From Methylobacterium crusticola (GTDB lineage Bacteria; Pseudomonadota; Alphaproteobacteria; Rhizobiales; Beijerinckiaceae): 64,000 nucleotides of DNA. Shown in pieces: positions 10,475-20,326 of the stretch (the first letter of the stretch is position 1; each line of letters opens with the position of its first letter). A program made the position numbers and the translations under genes. The stretch is taken from contig NZ_QOWC01000005.1 in the NCBI RefSeq assembly GCF_003574465.1, positions 1 through 64,000 on the forward strand, written 5' to 3'. The notes beneath the pieces are model-generated. The model made no database searches. It was not told where the DNA came from and saw nothing but the letters and a program-made list of their open reading frames with translations.

Positions 10475-10789
10475 GGCGAATCCAGGCTTCCTGCAACGGG
10501 GCCGTCCGGCCCCGCCGGAACGGGGCGTCGCGACCCCTCCGGAACGGGACTTCCGCCCCGCCGACACGGGCGAACGCGCGGGCATGCACTTCGTTGCAGC
10601 GCACCAGCGGCGGGGGACGCGAGCACTAGACCGAAAGCGGCCCCCACCACAAGGCCGGCGCGGCGGGACCAAGGAATCCGCTCCCTCGCACCTCCCGGCT
10701 TGCCGATCCCGGCTTGCCAAGCCGGTGCAATCGGGCCAATCCCGCTAGGTCAGCCGGGCCGTCAGACCCGGGCCGGGAGGTTCCCCACC
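10475..10789. promoter_or_regulatory. ribH / MFS divergent region with a 17-bp palindrome
   Basis: This 315-bp gap holds no gene. It must contain the promoters of ribH (leftward) and the MFS gene (rightward). At 10709-10725 lies a perfect palindrome CCGGCTTG-C-CAAGCCGG. Its left arm is repeated directly 13 bp earlier as part of CCCGGCTTGCC (10695-10705 and 10708-10718). This is the layout of an operator with two half-turn-spaced sites, 65 bp before the MFS start. No regulator gene is adjacent. Confidence 0.4.
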
Positions 10790-12103
10790 ATGAGCGACAT
10801 CGAAACCCGCACGATCCGGCGCGTCAGCTGGCGCCTGATCCCGTTCCTGATCGTCTGCTACTTCGTCGCCTACCTCGACCGGGTCAACGTCGGGTTCGCG
10901 TCCCTGAGCATGAACCGGGACCTCGGCATCTCGGCCACCGCCTACGGCCTCGGGGCCGGGCTGTTCTTCATCACCTACTTCATCTTCGAGGTCCCCTCGA
11001 ACCTGGCGCTCGAGCGCTTCGGCGCCCGCCGCTGGATCGCCCGCATCATGCTGAGCTGGGGCGTGATCTCGGGCGGCATGGCCTTCATCGGCGGCGAGAC
11101 GAGCTTCTACGTGATGCGCCTGCTGCTGGGGGCGGCCGAGGCCGGCTTCTTCCCGGGCATCATCTTCTACCTGACGCTCTGGTTCCCGGCCGCCTACCGC
11201 GCCCGCATCGTGTCGCTGTTCATGGTGGCGATTCCGCTCTCCAGCGTCATCGGCTCGCCGATCTCCGGGATGCTGCTCGATCTCGACGGCGTGCTGGGCT
11301 TCCGGGGCTGGCAGTGGCTCTACGTGATCGAGGCCCTGCCCGCCGTGATCCTGTCGGTGGTCACCTACTTCTACCTCACCGACCGCCCGGCCGACGCGGC
11401 CTGGCTCGCCCCCGACGAGCGCGAGTGGCTCGCCCGGCAGCTCGCCGCCGAGCAGGCGGCCCACGCGACGGCGCCCGGCAAGGGCGGCCACGCGCCCATC
11501 ACCCGCGAGATCATGAACCCGCGGGTGCTCGCCATCGCGATCGTGTATTTCGGCGCCGTCGCGCTCCTGTACGCCTTCGGGTTCTTCCTGCCCCAGATCT
11601 TCAAGGGGTTCGGGCTGACCAACAGCCAGACCGGCTTCGTGATGATCATCCCGTACGCCGTCGGCACCGTCGGCATGCTGTGGTGGGGCAGGCGCTCCGA
11701 CGCCAAGCAGGAGCGCAAGGGTCACCTCGCCGCCGCGCTCGCCTGCGCGTCGCTCTGCACCATCGGGGCGGCCCTCGTCGCCGACCCGTACCTGAAGGTC
11801 GTGCTGTTCTCGGGCGCCGCCCTCGGCATCTTCGGGGCGCTGCCGATCACCTGGACGCTGCCGACCGAGACGCTCTCGGGCGCCGCGGCGGCCGGCGCCA
11901 TCGCGGTCGTGAACTCGATCGGCAACCTGTCGGGCTTCGTCGCGCCCTACGCGGTCGGCGCGATCAAGGACTACACCGGCAGCTTCACGGGCGGCCTGCT
12001 CCTCATCGCCTGCGTCGGCCTCGTCGGCATGGTGACGGTCCTGCGCCTGCGCCACGGCAGCGCAGAGGGGGTCCGCGGCCGGGTCGGCGCGCCCGCCGAG
12101 TGA
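10790..12103 (+). CDS. MFS transporter, anion:cation symporter type
   Basis: The ATG at 10790 follows a GGGAGG site and gives 437 residues; the longer upstream frame lacks coding character. Twelve membrane helices are evident. The N-terminal RRVSWRLIPFLIVCYFVAYLDRVNVGFA is the hallmark of the ACS family, which imports organic anions such as tartrate, phthalate, glucarate or glycerol-type acids with protons. The substrate cannot be read from sequence and no catabolic gene adjoins it. Expression may be controlled by the palindrome at 10709-10725. A very stable hairpin ends the unit. Confidence 0.88.
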   Translation: MSDIETRTIRRVSWRLIPFLIVCYFVAYLDRVNVGFASLSMNRDLGISATAYGLGAGLFFITYFIFEVPSNLALERFGARRWIARIMLSWGVISGGMAFIGGETSFYVMRLLLGAAEAGFFPGIIFYLTLWFPAAYRARIVSLFMVAIPLSSVIGSPISGMLLDLDGVLGFRGWQWLYVIEALPAVILSVVTYFYLTDRPADAAWLAPDEREWLARQLAAEQAAHATAPGKGGHAPITREIMNPRVLAIAIVYFGAVALLYAFGFFLPQIFKGFGLTNSQTGFVMIIPYAVGTVGMLWWGRRSDAKQERKGHLAAALACASLCTIGAALVADPYLKVVLFSGAALGIFGALPITWTLPTETLSGAAAAGAIAVVNSIGNLSGFVAPYAVGAIKDYTGSFTGGLLLIACVGLVGMVTVLRLRHGSAEGVRGRVGAPAE

Positions 12104-12112
12104 GATCTCCGC

Positions 12113-12160
12113 GCGGCGCCCCCGCCCGCGGCCCGCGCGGCCCGCGGGCGGGGGCGCCGC
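12113..12160 (+). terminator. Long hairpin after the MFS gene
   Basis: A 19-bp perfect stem joins 12113-12131 (GCGGCGCCCCCGCCCGCGG) with 12142-12160 around a 10-nt loop, 10 bp after the stop. No clear T-run follows, so it may be Rho-assisted or act mainly to protect the mRNA end. Confidence 0.7.
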
Positions 12161-12406
12161 AGAGGAAAACCTGGAATTCCTCCGGACTCGCGCCCCGTTC
12201 CGCCCTGGCTTCCGGCGCTTGGCCGTGCCAGAGAGCTTGGGCGCGGGCGACGCCCGGTCGCATTGCACCCTTGCGCGGGGTGGTGCTTCGGTCCCGTGAG
12301 ATCGAGGGCCTAACCTCGCCGATCATCCCTTCCCGACCGTCCGCACCCGGCGTCATCACGGCGGCTGCGGGCCGTCGCCGTTCACGTTTTCTCGGGAGAG
12401 CCGGAC

Positions 12407-12970
12407 TTGGCCACCACCGCCGCCCCCTCCGACGCCGCGCATCCGCACGGGACCACGCGCCGGGATTTCCTGTTCCTCGCCACCGGCGCGGGCGCCGTGG
12501 TCGGGGCCGCTGCGCTGGCCTGGCCGTTCGTGGCCTCGATGGCGCCCGACGCCGAGACGATCGCCGCCGGCGCTCCGATCGACGTCGACCTGTCGCCGAT
12601 CACGGAAGGGCAGATCGTCAACGTGTTCTGGCGCGGCAAGCTGATCTTCGTGCGCCATCTCACCGCCAAGGAGATGACCGACATGAAGGCGGTCCCGGTG
12701 GGCGAGCTCTCCGATCCCGCGACCTTCGCGGCCAGGGTCAAGGGCGGCCACGACCAGTGGCTCGTCGTCTACGGCAACTGCACGCATCTCGGCTGCGTGC
12801 CGATCGGCCACCAGGGCAACTTCGAAGGCTGGGCCTGCCCCTGCCACGGCTCGCAGTTCGACGCCGTGGGCCGGGTACGCCGCGGCCCGGCGCCGATCAA
12901 CCTGCCGATTCCCCCCTACGCCTTCCAGGGTGACACCAAGGTTCGCATCGGCGAAGGCGCCGCCGCCTGA
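12407..12970 (+). CDS. petA: Rieske iron-sulfur subunit of cytochrome bc1
   Basis: 187 residues starting at a TTG with GGGAG upstream. A twin-arginine signal/anchor (TTRRDFLFLATGAGAVVGAAALAWP, quoted in part: TRRDFLFLATGAGAV) delivers the folded domain by Tat. The 2Fe-2S cluster ligands are in CTHLGC (about residue 124) and CPCHGSQFD (about residue 144), both intact. The protein passes electrons from ubiquinol to cytochrome c1. It heads petA-petB-petC with 38 bp before petB. The 303-bp region upstream holds the previous terminator and presumably its promoter, but I recognise no sharp sigma-70 boxes. Confidence 0.96.
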   Translation: MATTAAPSDAAHPHGTTRRDFLFLATGAGAVVGAAALAWPFVASMAPDAETIAAGAPIDVDLSPITEGQIVNVFWRGKLIFVRHLTAKEMTDMKAVPVGELSDPATFAARVKGGHDQWLVVYGNCTHLGCVPIGHQGNFEGWACPCHGSQFDAVGRVRRGPAPINLPIPPYAFQGDTKVRIGEGAAA

Positions 12971-13008
12971 CCGCCGATCCTTGAGCCAAACCAGAAGCGG
13001 GCTGCCCC

Positions 13009-14295
13009 ATGAGCGCACACGCCACCACCTACGTCCCCAAGAGCCGCCTCGCGAAGTGGTTCGAGTCCCGGCTGCCCATCGTCGGCCTGGTCCATTCCTC
13101 GTTCATCGCCTTCCCGGTCCCGCGCAACCTGAACTACTTCTGGACCTTCGGGGCGATCCTGGTGGCGATGCTGGCCTCCCAGATCGTCACCGGCGTCTGG
13201 CTGGCCATGCACTACCAGCCCTCGGGCACCGAGGCCTTCAACTCCGTCGAGCACATCATGCGCGACGTGAACTACGGCTGGCTGCTGCGCTACATGCACG
13301 CCAACGGCGCCTCGATGTTCTTCATCGCCGTCTACGCGCACATGTTCCGTAACCTCTACTACGGGTCCTACAAGGCGCCGCGGGAGGTGCTCTACATCCT
13401 GGGCGTCATCATCTACCTCCTGATGATGGCGACCGCGTTCCTCGGCTACACCCTGCCGTGGGGCCAGATGAGCTTCTGGGGCGCCACCGTCATCACCAAC
13501 ATCCTGGCGGCGATCCCGATCGTCGGCGACACGATCCAGAGCCTGCTCTGGGGCGGCTACTCGGTCGGCAACCCGACCATCAACCGCTTCTTCTCGCTGC
13601 ACTACCTGCTGCCGTTCATGATCGCCGGCGTCGTCGTCCTGCACGTCTGGGCGCTGCACGTCACCGGCCAGAACAACCCGACCGGCATCCCGATCAAGTC
13701 CGGCAAGGACGCAGTGCCGTTCACGCCCTACGCGACCATCAAGGACGTGTTCGCCACGGTCGTGTTCTTCGCCTTCTTCGCCTACTGGATCTTCCTGCAG
13801 CCGAACTACCTCGGCCACGCCGACAACTACATCCCGGCGAACCCCGGCGTGACGCCCGCGCACATCGTGCCCGAATGGTACTTCCTGCCGTTCTACGCGA
13901 TCCTGCGCGCGGTGCCGGACAAGCTCGGCGGCGTGATCCTGATGTTCGGCGCGGTGATCATCCTGGCGCTGGCCCCCTGGCTCGACACCTCGCGCGTGCG
14001 CTCGGCCAACTACCGGCCGATCTACCGCCAGTTCTTCTGGGTCTTCATCTTCTGCTGCTTCCTGCTGGGCTGGCTCGGCTCGAAGCCCCCGGAGGGCGGC
14101 TACGTGCTGGCGGCCCGGATCGCCACCTTCTACTACTTCGCCCACTTCCTCATCGTGATGCCGCTGGTCGGGCTGTTCGAGACGCCCAAGCCCCTCCCGG
14201 GCTCGATCCTCGAGAGCGTCACCGGCCCGGGCAAGCAGGTCGGATCCTCCGGCATGCCCGCCGGCGCCGCCGCGGCCCCGCCGACCAAGGGCTGA
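13009..14295 (+). CDS. petB: Cytochrome b subunit of bc1 complex
   Basis: 428 residues, the alphaproteobacterial length, with eight membrane helices and a short Gly/Ala-rich tail. Heme-b ligand histidines lie in helices B and D (around [14 protein letters not shown] and [14 protein letters not shown]). The Qo-site [13 protein letters not shown] motif (the PEWY loop) is present near residue 287. It forms both quinone sites and the transmembrane electron path of complex III. It lies between the Rieske and c1 genes and is cotranscribed. Confidence 0.97.
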   Translation: MSAHATTYVPKSRLAKWFESRLPIVGLVHSSFIAFPVPRNLNYFWTFGAILVAMLASQIVTGVWLAMHYQPSGTEAFNSVEHIMRDVNYGWLLRYMHANGASMFFIAVYAHMFRNLYYGSYKAPREVLYILGVIIYLLMMATAFLGYTLPWGQMSFWGATVITNILAAIPIVGDTIQSLLWGGYSVGNPTINRFFSLHYLLPFMIAGVVVLHVWALHVTGQNNPTGIPIKSGKDAVPFTPYATIKDVFATVVFFAFFAYWIFLQPNYLGHADNYIPANPGVTPAHIVPEWYFLPFYAILRAVPDKLGGVILMFGAVIILALAPWLDTSRVRSANYRPIYRQFFWVFIFCCFLLGWLGSKPPEGGYVLAARIATFYYFAHFLIVMPLVGLFETPKPLPGSILESVTGPGKQVGSSGMPAGAAAAPPTKG

Positions 14296-14387
14296 GAGGC
14301 CCCGCGACGCGGGCCGCGCCGACCCGGCGCGGCCCGCCCCGTTCACACGTCCGAGCACATGACGACGCCGCAAGGGGCATCGAGGGA

Positions 14388-15284
14388 ATGATCAGAACAC
14401 GCGCTCTCGTGGCAGCCGCGCTCGCCGCGATGCTGTCGGGCACAGCCGCCCTGGCGGAGGACCACGGCGCCCTTCCGCCGCGCGAGAAGTGGACCTTCTC
14501 GGGCCTGTTCGGCACCTTCGACCAGGCGCAGCTGCAGCGCGGCTACCAGGTCTACCGCGAGGTCTGCTCCAACTGCCACAGCATGAACTACGTCCGCTTC
14601 CGCAACCTGGCGGAGGAGGGCGGCCCCGACTTCTCGGAGAGCCAGGTCAAGGCGCTGGCGGCGGAGTACAAGGTCAAGGACGGGCCGAACGACGCCGGCG
14701 ACATGTTCGAGCGGCCCGGCCGCGCGGCCGACAAGCTGCCGGCGCCGTTCCCCAACGACCAGGCGGCCGCGGCGGCCAACGGCGGCAAGGCGCCCCCCGA
14801 CCTGTCGCTGATGGCCAAGGCCCGCACCTTCGCCCGCGGCGGGCTCTGGTTCCTGATCGATTGGCTGCCCTTCATCGGCTACACCGAGCAGGGCCCCGAC
14901 TACATCCACGCCCTCCTCAACGGCTACGAGGAGAACCCCCCGAAGGACGTGACGGTGCCGGAGGGCGGGCACTACAACGCGTACTACCCCGGCCACATCA
15001 TCGCGATGCCCAAGCCCCTGAGCGACGGGCAGGTCACCTACCCGAAGGCGGCCGACGGCAATCCGGTCGTGCCCGAGACCCTCGACCAGTACTCCCGCGA
15101 CATCACGGCCTTCCTGATGTGGACCGCCGAGCCGCACCTGCTCGCCCGCAAGCAGCTGGGCCTCCGGGCGATCCTGTTCCTGCTCGCCCTCGCCGGCCTG
15201 CTCTACTACGTGAAGAAGAAGGTCTGGTCGGACGTGGGGGGCGAGACCCACGGGCTCCAGCCCGAGCTGCACAAGACCGGCTGA
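14388..15284 (+). CDS. petC: Cytochrome c1 subunit of bc1 complex
   Basis: The ATG at 14388 (GAGGGA just before it) gives 298 residues. An N-terminal Sec signal peptide ends at AALAEDHG. The covalent heme site CSNCH lies at residues 60-64, and IAMPKPL supplies the axial methionine. A single C-terminal helix (ILFLLALAGLLYYVKKK) anchors the protein with the heme domain in the periplasm. It hands electrons to soluble or membrane cytochrome c. It is the last gene of petABC; a GC-rich 92-bp gap after petB contains an imperfect hairpin. Confidence 0.96.
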   Translation: MIRTRALVAAALAAMLSGTAALAEDHGALPPREKWTFSGLFGTFDQAQLQRGYQVYREVCSNCHSMNYVRFRNLAEEGGPDFSESQVKALAAEYKVKDGPNDAGDMFERPGRAADKLPAPFPNDQAAAAANGGKAPPDLSLMAKARTFARGGLWFLIDWLPFIGYTEQGPDYIHALLNGYEENPPKDVTVPEGGHYNAYYPGHIIAMPKPLSDGQVTYPKAADGNPVVPETLDQYSRDITAFLMWTAEPHLLARKQLGLRAILFLLALAGLLYYVKKKVWSDVGGETHGLQPELHKTG

Positions 15285-15472
15285 GCACGGCGCGGCCCCT
15301 GGCGCGAGACCCCTCGGCCGGGCCTCCCGTCTCCGGGGGGCCCTGCGCGGTCCCGGTCGCGACCGCGGAAGGCCGGGCGCGCCGCGGCGTCCCGCGGCGG
15401 ACCGGCCTCGACGGCGCATCATTCTCGCTCGTGGCGCCCGCGACGTCGCGGGACGACGCTCAGGAGGCCCAC

Positions 15473-16348
15473 ATGGCCAAGGCAGTGCTCGGGGTGATCG
15501 GCGGGTCGGGCGTCTACGACCTGCCCGGCCTGGAGGACGTGCGCGAGGAGCGGGTCGCCTCGCCCTGGGGCGAGCCCTCGGACGCCCTGCGCATCGGCCG
15601 CATCGGCCAGACCACGGTGGTGTTCCTCCCCCGCCACGGCCGCGGCCACCGGCTCTCGCCGTCGGGCATCGACTACCGGGCGAACATCGACGTCCTGAAG
15701 CGCGCCGGGGTCACGGACCTCGTGGCGCTCTCGGCCTGCGGGTCGTTCCGGCAGGAGCTCTACCCGGGGCTGTTCGTGCTGGTGGACCAATTCGTCGACC
15801 GCACCGTCGGCCGGGCCTCGTCGTTCTTCGGGAACGGCTGCGTCGCCCACGTCTCCATGGCCCATCCGGTCGGGCCGGGCCTCCAGGCGCGGATCCTGGC
15901 GGCGGCGGAGGCCGAGGGCGTCGCGGTGCGCAAGGGCGGCACCTACGTCTGCATGGAGGGGCCGCACTTCTCCTCCTACGCCGAGTCGCTGACCTACAAG
16001 GGCCAGGGCTACGACGTAATCGGCATGACCAACATGCCTGAGGCCAAGCTCGCCCGCGAGGCGGAGATCACCTACGCGACCATCGCGATGGTGACCGACT
16101 TCGACTGCTGGCACCCGGAGCACGAGGCCGTCGAGGTCTCGGCGGTGATCGCGGTCGCACGCGCCAACGCCGAGAAGGCCGCCCGCCTGGTGAGCCGGCT
16201 CGCCCGCGACTTCCCGGCCGAGCACGAGCCGTGCCCGGCCCGCTCCGACCGGGCGCTCGACGGCGCCATCATGACGGCGCCCGAGCACCGCGACCCGGCC
16301 CTGATGGCGAAGCTCGACGCGATCCTGGCGCGGGCGCTCGGCAGGTAA
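15473..16348 (+). CDS. mtnP: S-methyl-5'-thioadenosine phosphorylase
   Basis: The ATG at 15473 follows CAGGAGG and gives 291 residues. The nucleoside-phosphorylase motifs GVIGGSGVYDL (phosphate loop), RHGRGHRLSP and CMEGPHFSSYAES are present. MTNMPEAKLAREAEI matches methylthioadenosine rather than purine-nucleoside phosphorylases. It splits MTA, a by-product of polyamine or homoserine-lactone synthesis, into adenine and methylthioribose-1-phosphate for methionine salvage. It appears monocistronic, with a terminator 27 bp downstream; no other salvage gene is nearby. Confidence 0.93.
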   Translation: MAKAVLGVIGGSGVYDLPGLEDVREERVASPWGEPSDALRIGRIGQTTVVFLPRHGRGHRLSPSGIDYRANIDVLKRAGVTDLVALSACGSFRQELYPGLFVLVDQFVDRTVGRASSFFGNGCVAHVSMAHPVGPGLQARILAAAEAEGVAVRKGGTYVCMEGPHFSSYAESLTYKGQGYDVIGMTNMPEAKLAREAEITYATIAMVTDFDCWHPEHEAVEVSAVIAVARANAEKAARLVSRLARDFPAEHEPCPARSDRALDGAIMTAPEHRDPALMAKLDAILARALGR

Positions 16349-16374
16349 AACCGCGCCGCCCCCTGGCGTTTCGG

Positions 16375-16404
16375 CGGGCTGCCTTCTAACAAGGCAGCCC
16401 GTTT
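16375..16404 (+). terminator. Intrinsic terminator after mtnP
   Basis: CGGGCTGCCTT (16375-16385) pairs with AAGGCAGCCCG (16391-16401), an 11-bp stem with CTAAC loop, followed by TTT. It separates mtnP from hisB. Confidence 0.85.
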
Positions 16405-16422
16405 CCGGCGAGCCAAGGCCCG

Positions 16423-17025
16423 ATGACCGACACTCCCCCCCGCGCCGGCCGCGTCAGCCGGCGGACGGCCGAGACCGACGTCAGCGTCGCCCTCGCGCTC
16501 GACGGCACCGGCCGGGCGGCGGTCGCGACCGGCGTCGGCTTCCTCGACCACATGCTCGCGCTGCTCGCCCGGCACGCGCTGTTCGACCTCGACGTCGCGG
16601 TGACCGGGGACCTCCACGTCGACCAGCACCATACCACCGAGGATTGCGGCATCGCCCTCGGCCAGGCCTTCGCGCAGGCGCTCGGCGACAAGCGCGGCAT
16701 CCGCCGCTACGCCGACCTGCACCTGCCCATGGACGAGGCCCTGACCCGGGTCGCCGTCGACATCTCGGGCCGGCCGTTCCTGGTCTTCCGCACGCACTTC
16801 GCCCGGGAGAAGATCGGGGCGTTCGACACCGAGCTCGTGCGGGAGTGGTTCCAGGCCTTCGCGATGAACGCCGGGATCACCCTGCACGTCGAGACCCTGT
16901 ACGGCGACAACCAGCACCACATCGCCGAGAGCTGCTACAAGGGACTGGCACGTGCCTTGCGGCAGGCGGTCGAGGTCGACCCCCGCGAGGGCGGCCGGGT
17001 GCCCTCGACGAAGGGCTCGCTCTGA
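16423..17025 (+). CDS. hisB: Imidazoleglycerol-phosphate dehydratase
   Basis: 200 residues, the monofunctional form. The metal-binding [14 protein letters not shown] motif (about residues 69-82) and the second [19 protein letters not shown] motif bind the two Mn ions. It catalyses step seven of histidine synthesis in a 24-mer. It opens the hisB-DUF2628-hisH-hisA-hisF-hisE-coaA array. R-R-T-A-E-T-D-V-S at the N-terminus is the usual family start. Confidence 0.96.
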   Translation: MTDTPPRAGRVSRRTAETDVSVALALDGTGRAAVATGVGFLDHMLALLARHALFDLDVAVTGDLHVDQHHTTEDCGIALGQAFAQALGDKRGIRRYADLHLPMDEALTRVAVDISGRPFLVFRTHFAREKIGAFDTELVREWFQAFAMNAGITLHVETLYGDNQHHIAESCYKGLARALRQAVEVDPREGGRVPSTKGSL

Positions 17026-17089
17026 GGCGGCGGATCCCGCTCCGGGGCGGGGACGAGGCGGCGGCCGCGATCGGCCAGGGGACCAGCGG

Positions 17090-17581
17090 ATGACGACCTA
17101 CACGCTGCACATGGCCGACGAGGACGATCCGGGCGCGCCCGAGGCGCTCGACCGCGCCAGGCTGGTGCGGGACGGCTTCGTCTGGCCGGCCTTCTGGTTC
17201 ACGGCCCTGTGGTTCTTCTGGCACCGGCTCTGGCTCGCCGGCCTCCTGGTTCTGCTCGCCGAGGTTGCAGCCTGGGGGGCCGGGCTCCTGCTCGGCCTGA
17301 GCCCCGGCGCCGGCTTCGCGATCGCGCTCCTGCTGTCCTGGCTGATCGGGCTCGAGGCCTCGTCCCTGCGGCGCTGGACCTACGAGCGGCGCGGCCGCCC
17401 GATCCGCGACGCCGTGACGGCCGCGGACGCCCGGGAGGCGGAGGTCAAGCTCGTCGCCCGCTGGCTCAGGGGGGACGGCGCGCGGGTCGCGTCCGGCCCG
17501 CCGGTGCCGGTCGCGCCCCCGAACCTGCGGGCCGGCAGCCCCGCGCTCGGGCTCTTCCCCGAGGCGGACACGCCCCGGTGA
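17090..17581 (+). CDS. DUF2628 small membrane protein within the his operon
   Basis: The ATG at 17090 gives 163 residues. The N-terminal [27 protein letters not shown] and following [17 protein letters not shown] are characteristic of DUF2628 proteins. Two or three aromatic-rich membrane helices follow (about residues 30-90), then a soluble tail. The function is unknown. It sits between hisB and hisH, an arrangement I recall from other Rhizobiales, so linkage may be conserved, but no role in histidine synthesis is visible. The Pro-rich C-terminus looks disordered. Confidence 0.8.
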   Translation: MTTYTLHMADEDDPGAPEALDRARLVRDGFVWPAFWFTALWFFWHRLWLAGLLVLLAEVAAWGAGLLLGLSPGAGFAIALLLSWLIGLEASSLRRWTYERRGRPIRDAVTAADAREAEVKLVARWLRGDGARVASGPPVPVAPPNLRAGSPALGLFPEADTPR

Positions 17582-17654
17582 GCGGCGGGCCGGTGAGCGG
17601 GCGGGCGGCCGGGGGACCTGGCCCCGCCGCGGGAGAGACCAGGGAGGCTCGGCT

Positions 17655-18314
17655 TTGAGCGCCGGAACCGTCGCCATCATCGATTACGGATCGGGCAACC
17701 TGCATTCCGCCGCCAAGGCGTTCGAGCGCGCGGCCCGTGAGGCGGAGTGCGACGCCCGCATCGCCGTGACGTCGGACCCGGCCGTGGTGGCGGCCGCCGA
17801 CCGGGTCGTGCTGCCGGGCGTCGGCGCCTACGCGGATTGCCGGCGCGGCCTCGACGCGGTGTCCGGGATGGTCGAGGCGATGGACGAGGCGGCGCAACGG
17901 CGCGGCCGGCCCTTCCTCGGCATCTGCGTCGGGATGCAGCTCCTGGCGAGCCGCGGCCTCGAGTACGAGACCACGCCGGGCCTCGGCTGGATCCCGGGCG
18001 ACGTCGCGGCGATCACGCCCGGGGACCCCGGCCTCAAGGTGCCGCACATGGGGTGGAACACCCTGGTGGCGCGCCGGGCCCACCCGCTCCTCGCCGGCAT
18101 CCCGACCGGCGACGACGGCCTGCACGCCTACTTCGTGCACAGCTACGCCCTCGCGGCCCGGGAGCCCGCCGACGTGGTGGCGACGAGCGATTACGGCGGG
18201 CCCGTCACCGCCATGGTGGCCCGCGGCACCGTCGCGGGCACGCAGTTCCACCCCGAGAAGAGCCAGAAGCTCGGCCTCGCGCTCATCGCGAACTTCCTGC
18301 GCTGGCGGCCCTGA
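17655..18314 (+). CDS. hisH: Imidazole glycerol phosphate synthase, glutaminase subunit
   Basis: 219 residues from a TTG preceded by AGGGAGG. It is a class I glutamine amidotransferase: catalytic Cys in [11 protein letters not shown] (about residue 91) and His-Glu in FHPEKSQ (about residue 199). It releases ammonia that is channelled into HisF, encoded 850 bp downstream with hisA between. The N-terminal [19 protein letters not shown] is standard. The subunit is inactive unless bound to HisF. Confidence 0.96.
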   Translation: MSAGTVAIIDYGSGNLHSAAKAFERAAREAECDARIAVTSDPAVVAAADRVVLPGVGAYADCRRGLDAVSGMVEAMDEAAQRRGRPFLGICVGMQLLASRGLEYETTPGLGWIPGDVAAITPGDPGLKVPHMGWNTLVARRAHPLLAGIPTGDDGLHAYFVHSYALAAREPADVVATSDYGGPVTAMVARGTVAGTQFHPEKSQKLGLALIANFLRWRP

Positions 18315-18358
18315 GGGCCGCTCCTCCCCCGCAAACCCCCAGCCCGTGGTGACGACGC

Positions 18359-19114
18359 GTGATCCTGTTTCCGGCCATCGATCTCAAGGAGGGGCGCTGC
18401 GTCCGCCTCGTGCAGGGCGACATGGCGCAGGCGATCGTCTTCAGCGACGATCCGGCCGCGCAGGCCGCGACCTTCGAGGAGCAGGGCTTCGCCTGGCTCC
18501 ACGTCGTCGACCTCGACGGGGCCTTCGCGGGCGCGCCGATGAACGCCGCGGCGGTCGACGAGATCCTGGGCCGGGTCGGGATCCCGGTCCAGCTCGGCGG
18601 CGGCATCCGGGAGATGCGCACCGTCGAGGGCTGGCTCGCCAAGGGGGTCACCCGGATCATCATCGGCACCGCGGCGGTGCGGGATCCCGCCTTCGTGCGC
18701 GAGGCCGCCCGCCGCTTCCCCGGCCGGATCGCCGTCGGCATCGACGCCAAGGACGGCCGCGTCGCGGTCGAGGGCTGGGCCAAGACGTCCACGGTCACCG
18801 CCGAGGAGCTCGGGCGGCGCTTCGAGGATGCCGGCGTCGCCGCGATCGTGTACACCGACATCGCCCGCGACGGCGTGCTCAAGGGGCTGAACATCCCGAT
18901 GACCCTGGCGCTCGCCGGGGCCGTGCGCATCCCGGTCATCGCCTCCGGGGGCCTCGCGTCGATCGAGGACGTGCACCGCATCCTCGAGCCCGACTGCGCG
19001 GGCCTCGCCGGCGCCATCACGGGGCGCGCCCTCTACGACGGCCGCATCGACCCGAAGGAGGCGCTCGCCGCCATCGCGCGGGTCCGCGCCTCCCGGGAGG
19101 CGGCCGCCCCGTGA
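18359..19114 (+). CDS. hisA: ProFAR isomerase
   Basis: 251 residues with a GTG start. A TIM barrel with catalytic Asp in the N-terminal [15 protein letters not shown] and the second Asp in [12 protein letters not shown]. The phosphate-binding loops [11 protein letters not shown] and [11 protein letters not shown] mark its two ancestral half-barrels. It performs the Amadori isomerisation (step four) that makes the PRFAR used by HisH/HisF. It resembles HisF encoded next. Confidence 0.96.
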   Translation: MILFPAIDLKEGRCVRLVQGDMAQAIVFSDDPAAQAATFEEQGFAWLHVVDLDGAFAGAPMNAAAVDEILGRVGIPVQLGGGIREMRTVEGWLAKGVTRIIIGTAAVRDPAFVREAARRFPGRIAVGIDAKDGRVAVEGWAKTSTVTAEELGRRFEDAGVAAIVYTDIARDGVLKGLNIPMTLALAGAVRIPVIASGGLASIEDVHRILEPDCAGLAGAITGRALYDGRIDPKEALAAIARVRASREAAAP

Positions 19115-19162
19115 CCGCGGCGACGCCGCGCCCCCCGCGTCCCCGCTAGAGAGCGAGCGCCC

Positions 19163-19939
19163 GTGCTCAAGACCCGCATCATCCCCTGCCTCGACGTCAA
19201 GGACGGCCGCGTCGTCAAGGGCGTGCAGTTCCTCGCGCTGCGGGACGCGGGCGACCCCGTCGAGGCGGCCAAGGCCTACGACCGCGCCGGGGCCGACGAG
19301 CTCTGCTTCCTCGACATCACGGCGAGCCACGAGGATCGCGGCATCCTCCTCGGCGCCGTGAGCCGCACCGCGGAGGCCTGCTTCATGCCCCTCACCGTGG
19401 GGGGCGGCGTGCGGCGCGTCGAGGACATCCGCACCCTCCTGCTGGCGGGCGCCGACAAGGTCTCGATCAACACCGCGGCGGTCGCCGACCCCGACTTCGT
19501 GGCGGCGGCGGCGGAGAAGTTCGGCGACCAGTGCATCGTGGTGGCGATCGACGCCAAGCGCGTCTCCGGCCCGGGCGAGCCGGGCCGCTGGGAGATCTTC
19601 ACCCACGGCGGGCGCCGGCCGACCGGCCTCGACGCCGTCGCGTTCGCCCGCACCGTGACGGCCCGGGGCGCCGGCGAGCTCCTGGTGACGTCGATGGACC
19701 GGGACGGCATGCGCTCGGGCTACGATCTCGGCCTGACGCGGGCGATCAGCGACGCGGTCGGCGTGCCGGTGATCGCGTCCGGCGGCGTCGGGGGCCTCGA
19801 CGACCTCGTGGCGGGCGTGCGCGACGGCGGCGCGAGCGCCGTGCTGGCGGCCTCGATCTTCCATTTCGGCCAGCACACCGTGGCGGAGGCCAAGGCCCAC
19901 ATGGCGGCGGCCGGCCTGGCGATGCGGCTCGATCCCTGA
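19163..19939 (+). CDS. hisF: Imidazole glycerol phosphate synthase, cyclase subunit
   Basis: 258 residues with a GTG start. TIM barrel with catalytic aspartates in [19 protein letters not shown] and [26 protein letters not shown] and [11 protein letters not shown] hold the substrate phosphates. It combines PRFAR with HisH-derived ammonia to yield imidazole glycerol phosphate and AICAR. The operon position next to hisA and hisH supports the call. Confidence 0.97.
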   Translation: MLKTRIIPCLDVKDGRVVKGVQFLALRDAGDPVEAAKAYDRAGADELCFLDITASHEDRGILLGAVSRTAEACFMPLTVGGGVRRVEDIRTLLLAGADKVSINTAAVADPDFVAAAAEKFGDQCIVVAIDAKRVSGPGEPGRWEIFTHGGRRPTGLDAVAFARTVTARGAGELLVTSMDRDGMRSGYDLGLTRAISDAVGVPVIASGGVGGLDDLVAGVRDGGASAVLAASIFHFGQHTVAEAKAHMAAAGLAMRLDP

Positions 19940-20002
19940 ACGCCGCTTGACCGGCCGGTCCTGCCTGCCCCAGGGTCGGCAGACGCAGTTTCCGGCAGCC
20001 GC

Positions 20003-20326
20003 ATGACCGCCTTCACCCTCGCCGACCTCGACCGTATCGTCCGGAGCCGCGCCGCCGCGTCGCCGGAGGATTCCTACACGGCGAAGCTCGTGTCGGGCGG
20101 CCCGGCGCGCCCGGCCAAGAAGCTCGGCGAGGAGGCCGTCGAGGCGGCGATCGCGGCGGTGCAGGGCGACCGGGCCGGGCTGGCCTGCGAGGCCGCCGAC
20201 GTGCTCTACCACCTGCTCGTGCTGCTGGCCGCGGGCGGCGTGCCGCTGGAGGACGTGATGGCGGAGCTGGAGCGGCGCACCGCGCAGGGCGGCCTGGCCG
20301 AGAAGGCCTCCCGGAGGCCCGCGTGA
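20003..20326 (+). CDS. hisE: Phosphoribosyl-ATP pyrophosphatase
   Basis: 107 residues, the stand-alone HisE form of the MazG-like all-alpha pyrophosphohydrolase fold. [21 protein letters not shown] and AVEAAIAA, then [14 protein letters not shown], carry the Mg-binding E..EE and D residues. It removes pyrophosphate from phosphoribosyl-ATP (step two of the pathway). Its TGA overlaps the coaA GTG. Confidence 0.96.
   Translation: MTAFTLADLDRIVRSRAAASPEDSYTAKLVSGGPARPAKKLGEEAVEAAIAAVQGDRAGLACEAADVLYHLLVLLAAGGVPLEDVMAELERRTAQGGLAEKASRRPA

Noticed and set aside
10475..10789. FMN riboswitch before ribH
   Set aside because: The conserved RFN core segments are not present; the region only shows a palindrome on the MFS side.
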